Assembly: GCA_026315105.1 (NCBI GenBank)
Contig: CM048747.1
Span: forward strand, 282,291,654 to 282,355,653
Direction: 5' to 3'
Source: Locusta migratoria
Taxonomy: Eukaryota; Arthropoda; Insecta; Orthoptera; Acrididae
Length of the DNA: 64,000 nt
Position numbers and translations under genes: made by a program
The notes under the pieces: model-generated
What the model was told of the DNA's origin: nothing
The model's input: only the letters and a program-made list of their open reading frames with translations
The model's database searches: none
Part shown: piece by piece, positions 54,290 to 64,000 of the stretch
How the letters are laid out: the number at the start of each line of letters is the position of its first letter
How positions within the stretch are numbered: position 1 is the first letter of the stretch

Positions 54290-55208
54290 GGAATGTCGAC
54301 TAGATTTTATACGGAAATGTTTCGGTGTGCATGTTCCCAATGAATCCATAATAGGCAGATTAGTGAAGAAATTTCAAAAGACTGGATCTGTTTAAGATGA
54401 ACAAAGGCCTAGAGAAGGTAGTGTTCTAACCGAAAATAAATTAGGCGAGACAGGGGAGGACTTGGAAATAAGCCCGAGAAAAATCTCTTAGCCGTTTGGC
54501 ACTTCAGACGGGTGTGTCAAAAGCATAGGTTCACAGAGCAGTACACAAACTGAATTTGAAGCTGTACAAAATAAGGGTTGTGCATCAGCTCAGGAACGCA
54601 GATACTCTTGCTCGACGTCATTATTGTAACTGGCTGTTACAGTCTGTGCACGATGGGGAAGTTGATCCTGAGATGCTTTATTTTTCTGATGAAGTATGCC
54701 TGCACTTGTAAATTCGCAGAACAACCCACATGAGTTACATCAACAACCTCTTCATGACATTAAAATTGGAGTGTGGTGTGCAATTAGTGCGAGGCGAATA
54801 ATTGGTCCAATCTTTTTTCACGAAACAATAAATTCTGACCGGTATGTGAACAATATCCTGCATCCATTTTTTCAAGAACTTTCACCCAACGAAAAACTGT
54901 ACAGTTATTTCATGCAGGACAATGCAAGACCACACATTGCCAATGCTTCTATGTCAGCAGTACAACGTGTTTTTGACTGACCTCCTTATTCTCCAGATCT
55001 AAATCCCTGTGGTTTTTATCTTTGGGGAATGTTAAAAGACAAGTTGTACGCAAGCAATCCTCATACACTCAAAGAGTTGGAAGACAGGATTCGACTAGTC
55101 ATTTCCCAGATTTTGGCAGCCGAAATTCTTCGAGTGTTCGCAAATGTGTTCAAGAGATGTCAGGCCGCTCTTTCCATAGAGGGACATCAGTTTGAACATC
55201 TGCTGTAA
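54290..55208 (+). pseudogene. Mariner-like transposase (broken)
   Basis: In shifted frames: NESIIGRLVKKFQKTGSV (DNA-binding region, about 54340-54395), then DEQRPREGSVLTENK and ISPRK, RRHYCNWLLQSV (about 54610-54650), MLYFSDEVCLH (first Asp, about 54673-54708), then the open frame 54696-54980 with IKIGVWCAISARRIIGPIFF and YSYFMQDNARPH (second Asp), then after a stop PPYSPDLNPCGFYLWGMLKDKLY (about 54981-55050) and a C-terminal FEHLL. The N-terminal part was displaced to the left of the LINE insertion. Inactive. Confidence 0.85.
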
Positions 55209-55396
55209 ATGAAGGTAAGGTCAGGTTACTGAGATGGCAATATTTTTTTAGACTTTAACTCAGTGGATGCGCCCATGGCACAATAGAGTTCAAGAATCGG
55301 GCACTGCCATGAGCAGCGGATGTAGTGGTGGCGGCCGGGAGCTGTACTGCGCGATCTGCGGACGCCTGACAGGCGTCTTTCGTGAAACACCCTGTA

Positions 55397-56448
55397 CTTC
55401 CAGAAGACATAGAAACAATTGTTAACAAAATTTTTCAATATTTTCACATATACTCCATTCGTGTTGAAGAACTGAAAGATTTTTGCGAGTTTTCTGAAGT
55501 GGAGTATAAACAGGTGCTTGGCAGTGTCAAAAGCAGATGACTTTACTTAGAACCAGCCGTTAACAGAATTATTGATATGTACGATGGACTATAATCTTAT
55601 TTTTTGTCTCAAGAAAAATGTCCTACAATATTAAAATCATTTTTCGTTGATCCTAAGTGACTGCTTTGGCTCTGTTTTATTCAGAGCCAGTTGAAGATGT
55701 TTACGTCAACAATAAAAACTATTGAGGCAGAAGATTTGTCTGCAAACAAAGTTTTGGAGCAGATAGAATTGTTGGTAAGTAAAATTACGTCGACAAAGGA
55801 ATAAAACTTTCAAACTTTAAAAATTCAGTCATTAATATGTGCATTGCAAAAAGACGGCTTACTGAATGAGTTTGATTTCTTGGATATTTCGAGTTTGTTT
55901 TACAGGACAGTAGCCGATTATATTGAGAAATGGATGTACCCATTTCAAGTGCTGAAACCATTCAATTGGGTTCAGCTCAAACATCCATCTCACTGGAAAG
56001 CTGTTCAACAAAGTCAGAAAACTTTAGCGGAGTTTGATGGAAGTATTTTGGAAGAAATCTGTGAGGATCAGCTGTTTGAGGAAGTTAACCACATTAAAAA
56101 TGTATGGGAAGCGAAAATTCATGAACTGAGAAGTGTGTTGGTGCAAAATTGTGTCTCATTTTCAACGAACTTGGATCTGAAGATATATGGTGCAAAAATT
56201 TGGACCTCATTGTTGGGTTTGTACTAGCTCTGCCTGGCACTAATGCTGCTGTAGAAAGAGTGTTCTCCATCACCGATAGTTTATGGACTGACGAGAAGAA
56301 CAGATTTAGCGTGCAAACTGTGAAAGAGATAATAATAACAAAAACTCATTTTTAGGATACGTCATATGCTGAATTTTATGAAATTTTACGTGAACATTTG
56401 AAGCTTTTGAATGCCATACATTCTTCTGCGAAATATAAATGAGAGACA
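55397..56448 (+). pseudogene. hAT transposase, C-terminal part with dimerisation domain
   Basis: Resumes the frame broken at 49797: LPEDIETIVNKIFQYFHIYSIRVEELKDFCEF. A few stops follow (for example near 55540, 55594 and 55660), then the open piece 55844-56227: WMYPFQVLKPFNWVQLK and VNHIKNVWEAKI. The hAT dimerisation motif is at 56215-56355 in the next frame: ALPGTNAAVERVFSITDSLWTDEKNRFSVQTVKEIIITK. Together with 48991-49797 it forms one gene. Confidence 0.85.
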
Positions 56449-56459
56449 AATTAGTGGCA

Positions 56460-58490
56460 TAAGCAATAATAATTCTCTGTCCTACTTTTTTGTCACAACA
56501 ATAAAATATTTCTTTACTTAGTAATGTATTTTATTTGGCTTTTGTTATGGAAGTATGTTTTGTTAATTTTTCATTGCCATTTGATTTGGTATGTCTTGTT
56601 AAAGTGTAGTGTACTGCCAACATCACCTTGCAAGCCACATAATTCAAACTAAAAATGCTAATCACTTGATATATTGATTATTTGCAACTAAATGGCTTAG
56701 CAGAGCACTGTGCTGAAGAAAGTTTTTTTATACTTAGGGAAATTTTTTTGACCATATTTTTCGTCGAGATACGGCATTTGTGCCCTGTGGGCTCACATAA
56801 GCAACTCATTTGCACTACTTTGTTCACATCGAGTCTCACAGCATCTGCTGACAACATTACTACAGGAAAACTTAAGTATGCCACTGTCCCAGTTCTATAC
56901 TTTTACGAATATGTATGCCTAAGTCTTATTGTTTTGTTTCCTTTCTCCCTGCCCAAAACCCAGGTAAAATTTTATTTACGGCAGTGACGTAGTGTGCTGA
57001 TGTTGGTAATGATCGTTGAATGGCCCTTCAAATTTCAATCATGAAAAATGAGGGTATTGGGGAATAATCTTTTGTCTTGAACATGAAATAAATACAGTTG
57101 TCCCTGAACTATAATTGACAGGTCCCAGTATGCGCCCTTGTCAACTCATTAAATTCACTATCCTTGTTCGTTAAGTGAATATTTTGTTGCCAACATTAGC
57201 GAAATTCGCTTCCGTGGCCGTAAGAAAAATGTAACAAAAACTGCTGATTTCTTGCGCTTATCACTTGTGATTCATGTTCTTTCTGCAATTAATTACTTAT
57301 AATGTTACTGTTGTTTTATCGTCAAAAGTCGCAATTGATGCCCACAACAAACATTACCAATAAAAAAAGTGCTTTCGAAAGGTGCAAATGTAATTACAGC
57401 ACGTTTGCCGAATGTTTCGGGGGAGGGTACTTATCTTTCTTTCTTGTTATACTGTGTGTGCATTATTTCGCGTGTTAATGTTTGCGTTAAAATCGGCCAT
57501 ACTGTGTAAAGCCCTGTCTACATGGAAAGTGATAGACGTGTCCACTTGCACAAGATGCACGCATACGGTCACTGGTAGACAGAATAGGATGGATCCTATT
57601 CTCACGCATATGGAAGTGCCTCATGCATGTGCAGACGACCAACTAGGGAACCCAGCTGACAAACGGAGCCAAGTCGAGAATTTGTACGAGAATGTGTACT
57701 TGTCTCCTGCTCAGAGGAACGTAGTTTTTCGACTCAGTCGTAAGTATTTTAGGAGGTGATAGTATAAGAGGAATTGCATTAAAAATTTAATATTATCTGT
57801 GTACAATTTTTATTGAATACAGAGATATAGCTGTTAATATGAAATCCAAACAAACATAGAGCAAATGTAAACCGAGAAATTTTCACTGATTTATCCCTCG
57901 GTTCTTGTTAGTACAACATTACACTTACTTAAAAGTAGAATTTTGAGTATCTTCTACACGTTCATTTCCACTTAGTTACCCGGTTTTTGGCTTACTAGGA
58001 CATATTCAGACTTTAAACTATGTAGAAAACTGGTTATTTATATAAAAGTCAATATGGTGGTCTACCAAGAACCGACAAAAGAATCAGTCAACGTATCCAA
58101 ATCAGTTTGTTGTACATACCAAGAGCTGTATCTTTGTACCCAATAAAAATTGGACACTCGTTATATGAAAATTTAACTGCAAATCGTCTTTATTACCATC
58201 TTCTAAAATATTTGCTATTTTCCGTGAAACATGCTGTAGTTAACAGGTGAAATATTTGTTTTTGGTGAGCATTACTTGAAGCTTTATCAAAGTGAAAGGT
58301 CTATGTATATACACCTGAGCTTTTGTATCATATACATAGGCACCTCAAACCGCAGGGGCTGGAAGTATGTAATCGCATTTTATAATGAGGACATTAACAC
58401 ATGTGAGTGACGTAGTTACGCATGAACTGCTCGAAAACAATTAAATACAGTGTCACAGTGGCAGTCTAAAACACAAATGTTTTAATCATC
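56460..58490. other. 3' interior of the hAT element; no gene recognised
   Basis: Contains a 115-codon plus-strand open frame (57412-57759) with a hydrophobic start and a Cys-pair CTRCTH, but no domain that I recognise. AT-rich elsewhere. Confidence 0.4.
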
Positions 58491-58535
58491 ACAATATATC
58501 ATACAGTTTCGAATAGTGATGATAACGCGGCGATT

Positions 58536-58636
58536 AATTTGCTGTAAGTTGACAACAAACAAAGTAGACGCATTAAGCAGATGATTCATTTGCTGTAAGT
58601 TGACAACAAACGAAGTAGACGCATGAAGCAGACGAC
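58536..58636 (+). repeat. Short tandem duplication (two ~51-bp copies)
   Basis: ATTTGCTGTAAGTTGACAAC followed by AAACAAAGTAGACGCATTAA is repeated once about 51 bp later with a few changes (AAACGAAGTAGACGCATGAA), followed by GCAGA in both. Confidence 0.8.
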
Positions 58637-58896
58637 TCAACAAATGCGTACTGTTTGAATGCTTCTTTGTAGTTAGATGGTCTATCGCAAGAGTCGCTGC
58701 AGCTGACGACGACTTCCTTGTGTGTGTTGTATGTCTCTTATAGAAAGGGCTTAAGATTTAAGTGAGAACCGCTATATTGATGACGTCACAAGTAAAGGTA
58801 ACGTTTGATATCACAATGTTCAGTTAACACGTGGTCTCGCAATTTTCAGTAGTCAAATGTATCCTGTATTTTGATTTTCGAAATCTGATCACCCTA

Positions 58897-59345
58897 ATTT
58901 AGCTGCTTCATCACTGATCCAAAACAGTACGTTTGCTTCTTTTAGAGAACATTTCTCAGCCACTTTGGTCATACTTTTTCATTAAAATACAGTCTATTTA
59001 TTTGCCACGATAAACTGAAAAATGAACTGTTAGTGATTTATCGCAATGATACATTTAGAGGCATTTGTAAGCTGTTTACTTTTTTGTAGAACATTCCTCT
59101 GAAGAATCGTTCACTGAAGTGTACAAAACATTAAAAATTTCGGTAACTAAACCAATTTCAACAGCAGATGCAGTGCGCAGTTTCAGCACCTTAAAAATAT
59201 CAAAACCTTCCTCAGGAACATTATGAGTGAGGAAAGGCTGAAATCACTGGCTGTCTGTTCCATTCACAATGAGGAAATCAGTGAAGTTCCAAACTTCAAC
59301 AACAGAGTAGGCCTAATTGTCAGTCAAAAGAACATTTACTGTGTA
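58897..59345 (+). pseudogene. ZMYM1-like/hAT transposase, 3' part (dimerisation)
   Basis: Continuation of the gene at 46967-48503. In broken frames: LAASSLIQNSTFASFREHFSATLVILFH (about 58900-58985), DKLKNELLVIYRNDTFRGICKLF (about 59010-59080), TLKISVTKPISTADAVRSFSTLKISKTFLRNIMSEERLKSLAVCSIHNEEI (about 59130-59280). The FSTLK-x-IKTFLRN-x-MS-x-ERL pattern is the hAT dimerisation block of ZMYM1-type proteins. This places the BED-type hAT insertion inside the gene. Confidence 0.8.
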
Positions 59346-59349
59346 AGTA

Positions 59350-60340
59350 ACCTGTCAGAACACAAAAATTATTAGTTAATGTTCTAGTTAGATAAAATAC
59401 ACCTAAAACTGCTCCTAACCAAGGTTTTTGCCAGAGTTTTTACCTTGGCTGTAAGGCAAAAGCCAGGAGGGTCCCTGTTGTCTCTCTGGTGCATCCCAAA
59501 AGGGGAAGAAGTCACATACGTCCTCTCACAGTTCATTATGATTTTGTCATCACAATCAGGACACAGAAGCACAACTACAATAAGAACGAACTTAGCATGA
59601 GAAGAGGTGATGATCTTTGGTTCGAATCCAAACACCTCCAAGCCCCCAAGTTCTTCAGTAAATTGTGTCACCATGGCATAAACTCAGACACCAACACAAG
59701 TACATGGGAAACAGTAGAGCTGGTGGACCAGACCAACTACAATATTACACACTCATATCCTCCCCCACCAAAATAAATAATAATAGTAATAAAATAAAAA
59801 TGGTTATTGCACATTTGTATAATTTTTTATTAGCTACAGTGTTTCCTGGATTATATTAATTACTGCATAATTATCATATTTAATACATTTCAAATCTGTT
59901 TAAGTGATGATATATAAATGGAAGTTACATAAAGAACACTTCAAACTGACTTCATTATATTGGGTACTAGCTTTTTGTCTGGGCCCCAGCAACGAAACTG
60001 AGCATGTGCTGCCACTGCCTCAGATCTTCTTCTGTCATAAATATAATTCTATCTTTTCACATGGACATAATTAGGATTTGAAAAATATTGAAGTTTGTTA
60101 CCTCCATAAACCATGACTTCCAGGGATGTTTACACAATGACGAATGTCAATAAGCCAGGCGCTGAGATACTGAAGTTTCTCCTTTCAATCATCTAAAATA
60201 AAAATGTAATATTGAAACTTCGATGCAACACCCAACTTCCGATACCATTGACTACCCATGTTGCATAGTAGACACTTCTATATCCATCACAAAAGCATAG
60301 TAAGGCGTCTCTTGGGTAAAGTATTACAGAAGTAAATTAG
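59350..60340. other. No recognisable gene
   Basis: AT-rich sequence between the hAT remnant and the RTE fragment. Short open frames on both strands near 59489-59859 have no domain. Confidence 0.45.
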
Positions 60341-60349
60341 TCGCTCATT

Positions 60350-60690
60350 CGGATCTCCAGGCAGGGACTACTCAGGAGGATGTCATCATCGAGAAAAACA
60401 AACCAGACATTCTACAGATCAGAGTGTGGAATGTTTTATCCCTTACTTGGGTAGATAAGTTAGAAAATTTGAAAAGTGAAATCCGGAGGCAGTTTGAACA
60501 GGATTTCTGGTCAGGCGAGTACAGCGGTATAAATACAAAATCAGTTGGTGGTAAAGCAGGAGTAGGTCTGATAATGAATAAGAAAATAGGAATGCAGGTA
60601 AGTTACTATGAATAGTATAGTGAACACATTATCACAGCAAAGATAGACACAAAGCCAACACCGACCAAGGCAATACAAATTTATATGCTA
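60350..60690 (+). pseudogene. RTE-like LINE, 5' endonuclease fragment (plus)
   Basis: GGGACTACTCAGGAGGATGTCATCAT leader followed by a coding start VWNVLSLTWVDKLENLKSEI (frame 60424-60615), then SVGGKAGVGLIMNKKIGMQVSYYE, the early EEP endonuclease. It matches 17.3-16.99 kb (minus) in reverse. It stops at about 60690, where an oppositely oriented RT piece begins. Confidence 0.8.
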
Positions 60691-60711
60691 ACTTGATAGA
60701 TTACTATGTCA

Positions 60712-61590
60712 TTGTCTAACCGCAAAGTTTTTATTTCTTCTCCCTGAAATTTAATTCCCTCTACAAATCTCTCCTTGCATACCTTTACAGCTTGCTCAAT
60801 GTAGAGATTGAACAATATTGTGGAAAGGCTGCAACCCTGCCTTACTCCCTTATCAACCACTGTGTCCCTTTCATGCCATTCCACTCATGGAACTGCAGTC
60901 TGGTTTTATTTTATTTTTAATTTTATTTCTTTATTTATTTTGTAGAAGTTGAAAATAACTCTTCGCTCCCTACATTTTACCCCTGATACTTTCAGAATTC
61001 GAAAGAAGTGTATTCCAGTCGATATAGTCAAAACTTTTCTCCAGATCTACAAATGCTAACAATGTTAGTTTGCCTTTCTTTAACCTATCTTCTAGGATAT
61101 TCCTACATTTCTCCTAAATTCAGACTGATCCTCTCCATGGTCAGATTCCACCAGTTTTTCTGTTCGTCTATAAATAGTTCATGTTAGTATTTTGCATCCA
61201 GGACTTATTAAACTGATAGTTCTATAATTTTCACATTTTCCTGCACTTACTTTCTTTGCAATTGGAATTACTATATTCTTCTTGAAGTCTGAGAGTATTT
61301 CTCCTGTATCATACATCGTGCATACCAGGTGTAACAGTTTCTTCATGGCTGTCTCTCCTGGCGATATCAACAGTTTAGATGGAAAACTATCTACTCCAGG
61401 GTCCTTGTTTGCACTCAAATTTTTCAGTGCTCCGTCAAATTCTTTTCGTAGTATCATATCTACTATCTCATCTTCATCAACTTCGTCTTCTCTTTCTAGA
61501 AAACTGCCATCAAGTTAATTCCTTTGTATAGGCCCCCTATATATTCCTTCCACCCTAGGACGTTAGATTCTCTGGAGATGCCCTCCTGAA
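60712..61590 (-). pseudogene. RTE-like LINE, RT fragment (minus)
   Basis: Minus-strand frames 61457-61179 (FDGALKNLSANKDPGVDSFPSKLL, YDTGEILSDFKKNIVIPIAKKVSAGKCENYRTISLISPGCKILT) and 60884-60681 (VDKGVRQGCSLSTILFNLYIE, motif B, and GEEIKTLRLDND, the motif C start). Same family as 14.78-17.33 kb. It lies head-to-head with the endonuclease fragment at 60350-60690. Confidence 0.82.
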
Positions 61591-61599
61591 AAAGTTAAG

Positions 61600-62500
61600 C
61601 CGTCAAACTGGGCAATCCAACATTTGTTTGTGTCCAAAAGATTTGTCGTAATGAGTATATATAGTAGTTCTAGTCGTTGAAATGTACAGATCACGCACTT
61701 AAACTTGGCCCCTTAGCGGAGAATGTATGGAGCTGAAGTTTGCATTCAGCTCGTAGCACATTGGCTGTTAACTGTTAGAACAAGCCCCACCTCTTTCTCC
61801 CAGTGCTGCCAGTTTATGGCATATAGATTACAGATTTTTAAAGAAACATGTAAGGGGTTAAGGCGTCATAGATGGAACACGAAATTAAGTATCACTTTAA
61901 TATTTGAGTAATAGAAAACTGGAACATAGATCTACAAAATATTAATATTTTAAAGAGAATTATTAAGCGGGTGTAGCAACGCTTTCTGCCTCTTTTTATT
62001 GTCGTAACTGATTAACAATAAGAATTAACATTCTTCACACCACTTTCAAGGACAGCCTTCTTTTTTCTAAAAGAAGTCGTCGAGCATGTGGACTTATTTG
62101 AGCAAATAACAAAGTGGAAGACAATAATAAATACCAAGCACAAATCAACAATACATTGACGAGGTCTACAGTGTACAATGCTGTTATGAGGTAAGGTTGA
62201 TAGATAGTATAAACATTCCGTAGACACAGGAACTTGGCCGACTTCCGACGATCAGCGAGGGGCCACGAAAAAGCTGTAAATACTCCAATATGATAGTGAT
62301 ATTACGTGAAAATGGCAATATTCACACAGTGTTTAAGTGACAAATCTTTGTTTTGGGCACAAAAGCATGGCTCACCCGGCTTCAACCAATCCTGAACTCA
62401 GCATAGATAACGCCATCTCCCTTTTTTGTAGCCTCCTTGCTTCCACCTTACAGCTTTCCCTTCTTTGCTTAGCACTGATTTTAGTGTAAACTTTCCTTAA
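61600..62500. other. No recognisable gene
   Basis: AT-rich DNA; no domain, TIR or RNA gene seen. Confidence 0.45.
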
Positions 62501-63503
62501 AGCCGGGTCTACACGCAACGATCTGTCTGTGCAAATGTCTGTGCACAGCAATTGTTGCGTGTAGACGGGTGTTTATATCGCCGCAAATTCTTGCGCCCGA
62601 CATCTTTCGGTTTAAAAAGAAACTAGGAAGTACAGACTGCAATCGGACTGGCAAACGAATACGACACGCTTTTTTTCGAAGTTTATTTTTGGCAGTGATG
62701 GAGGAAACCTTGTTATGGTCGCTGTTTGCAACGTGTCTTGCAAGGTAAAATATTGCAAACCACCCGCAATAAACGGAAAAGACGAACGAAATTGTCTAGG
62801 CAATGGGTGCTTAAACAAAGGCAGTAGTCACATGTGATTTTATTTCGTGAGTTGGAGTGCAAACCCGATGACTGGCGTAATTATTGGTGAATGGATGTGG
62901 AAACTTATAATTATCTTTTGACATTAGTAACTTCTCGAATAATACGTAAAGACACTTGTATGCAGAGATAAATTTCTCCACATGAGCGGCTGACAATTAC
63001 ATTAAAATTCAAAGGAAGGACCTATAAAGACCTCGAACTTTCAACAGCAATTTCTAAACCAGCATTGAGTGAAATCATCCCCAATACTTGTGAAGCTATT
63101 TACGCTGCCCTGTAGAATGATTTAATGAGAGCAAGTAAAGTAGGCATAACTTCTAACAAGTTACAAATAAAATTGTCAGTGTGTTAGATATGTTTGAAAT
63201 ACTATACGCCTACTTCACTTTATATTACATATGTGGCCAATAAGCTGTGGTTCTCAGGTATTTTCATCCATTGACAATATAGTAAACATACGAAAAAAGT
63301 ATACACTGATACAGATTTGAAGCGACCTCCTGTCCACACGTTCCAATTTGTCTGCGCAGACGTGATTTGAACCCCCAGATTTGAGCAATTTTGCTCAAAC
63401 CTCCAACCCCAACTTCCAGGTATCTCATATCTGTGCAAATGTGCTGTCCACACGTAACGATTTGCGAGGTGTGCGCAGACAGATCGTAGCTTTGGACCCG
63501 GCT
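62501..63503 (+). mobile_element. PIF/Harbinger-like DNA element
   Basis: TIRs: AGCCGGGTCTACACGCAACG at 62501 and the complement of TAGCTTTGGACCCGGCT at 63487-63503, with CGATCTGTCTG and subterminal CTGTGCA/TGCGCAGA motifs on each side. The left flank is TAA, the right is CGG, so no clean 3-bp target duplication. About 1.0 kb; the interior holds a transposase fragment. Confidence 0.75.
62695..63170 (+). pseudogene. Harbinger transposase fragment
   Basis: In broken frames, the plus strand encodes RQWVLKQRQ (about 62797-62822), then FREL-like and EWMWKLII-type bases (about 62845-62925), then FKGRTYKDLEFSTAISKPALSEIIPNTCEAIYAAL (about 63010-63112). The last stretch is the conserved helix-turn-helix and start of the nuclease domain in PIF/Harbinger (HARBI1-like) proteins. 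The catalytic DDE core is missing. A near-identical short stretch lies at 21051-21107. Confidence 0.68.
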
Positions 63504-63509
63504 CGGTGC

Positions 63510-64000
63510 TATATCGATCGGTAAATCGATAGTCTCCTTTCAGGTCGCCTTCACAGCGCTAAATGTTACGATTACGTCAGTTCCTGCAAAAAATTGTGTA
63601 AAATGTCTTCGACCCCAGCAATGTTACCGGTGCTTCCGGTTTTTTGTCGGATAGCGTTATGTTAAAAATTATTGGCCTTGAGTGTCATGTATGAGATATC
63701 TACAGTTATTATGTATCATATTATATACTACGTAGCACCTGTCATCTGGATAGATATCTAAATGTATTTACTGATGATATATATCCTCTACAACTCAATG
63801 TAATGTAGAAGTTTGATAAATAAACAGTATGCATACGTAAATTATTTTACGCTACATTTACAGGCTAATGAATGAAACAGACAAATTTAAAACATTCCTT
63901 CCTCATTCGTGGTTCTGGTCATTACAATTAACGTAAGATTTTTTTTCAAGTGCCTAGTTTCTGCAGCGTAGTGTCCGTCGAGTTCCAAATGCGCATGCGT
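63510..64000. other. No recognisable gene
   Basis: AT-rich; a small palindrome ATATCGATCGGTAAATCGATAG lies near 63512-63534. Nothing else recognised. Confidence 0.45.

Larger units (their letters stand above)
49800..55394 (+). mobile_element. Mariner-like element nested in the hAT gene
   Basis: TIRs: CAGGGTGTCTCACGAAAGAC at 49800 and, at the right, GTCTTTCGTGAAACACCCTG ending at 55394. TA at 49798-49799 and 55395-55396 is the target duplication. The transposase is at 54290-55208 in broken frames. A LINE copy (about 50.0-54.28 kb) sits inside and accounts for most of the length. Removing the insertion and one TA leaves the hAT reading frame open (SAGI then LPEDIE). Confidence 0.92.
48503..58896 (+). 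mobile_element. hAT element (BED-type), host to nested insertions
   Basis: The ends AGGGTGACCAGACGTCCCGC at 48504 and the complement of CTGATCACCCT at 58885-58895 form hAT-type TIRs; further in, CATTTTACAGGAT matches the complement of ATCCTGTATTTTG. Subterminal repeats of GTCCCGTATTTT occur near 48535-48610. The transposase gene lies at 48991-49797 and, after the mariner-like insertion, at 55397-56448. No convincing 8-bp target duplication is visible. The element split a ZMYM1-like hAT gene. Confidence 0.85.

Noticed and set aside
48495..58904. 8-bp target duplication for the BED-type hAT element
   Set aside because: Bases beside the TIRs (CTAAAAGG and ATTTAGCT) do not match; the insertion is supported by TIRs and gene continuity instead.

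Overview
The window looks like eukaryotic, insect nuclear DNA. It is AT-rich, has no bacterial-style gene packing and is almost wholly built from transposable elements and their relics. The tRNA-derived SINEs, the CR1-like and RTE-like LINE families and the mariner, hAT and Harbinger relics together resemble very large orthopteran (locust or grasshopper) genomes. That host assignment is an inference from repeat types recalled by eye, not a database match. I recognise no intact host gene; every recognisable coding stretch belongs to a mobile or virus-like element and nearly all are broken.

Layout. 1-3.3 kb: a decayed CR1/Jockey-type LINE. 4.1-12.6 kb: arms of a probable DNA transposon enclosing a Ty3/Gypsy retrotransposon (about 6.5-12.46 kb). 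The Gypsy element is itself split by a palindromic array of tRNA-derived repeats (10.08-11.11 kb), and its 3' LTR carries a SINE. 14.8-17.3 kb: a reverse-strand RTE-type LINE. 18.2 kb: a SINE with a clear target duplication. 19.0-19.8 kb: a mariner relic. 20.1-31.4 kb: a second CR1-like LINE cut into pieces by a Harbinger fragment, two inverted copies of a TIR element and the most unusual feature, a 7-kb array (23.2-30.23 kb). The array holds about ten units of roughly 640-760 bp, seven with a spacing of 696-698 bp, and carries a small unrecognised ORF and a conserved stem-loop. 32.06-33.60 kb: a mariner/Tc1 element with long TIRs and TA duplications. 34.8-36.2 kb: a TIR element containing a LINE tail. 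38-40 kb: degraded SINEs. 41.4 kb: a gag-like relic. 43.4-44.4 kb: a piggyBac relic. 45.66-46.64 kb: a TIR element with repeated CACTTGCGGGG ends. 46.97-59.3 kb: a nest in which a ZMYM1-like hAT gene is split by a BED-type hAT element, which is split by a mariner-like element, which holds a LINE, which holds a SINE. 60.35-61.6 kb: RTE pieces in opposing orientation. 62.50-63.50 kb: a Harbinger-like element.

The elements do not form a cooperating pathway. The window records successive insertion, best shown by the 46.97-59.3 kb nest, where TIRs, TSDs and resumed reading frames give the order of events. The 23.2-30.2 kb array is the best candidate for something undescribed. It is made of deletion derivatives of a longer element, with tandem and head-to-head copies, a perfect 11-bp stem with a 12-nt loop in the plus-strand units, and an outer boundary that falls inside that stem-loop. 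This resembles an integrated concatemer of a rolling-circle replicon or small DNA virus. The viral reading is a hypothesis only.
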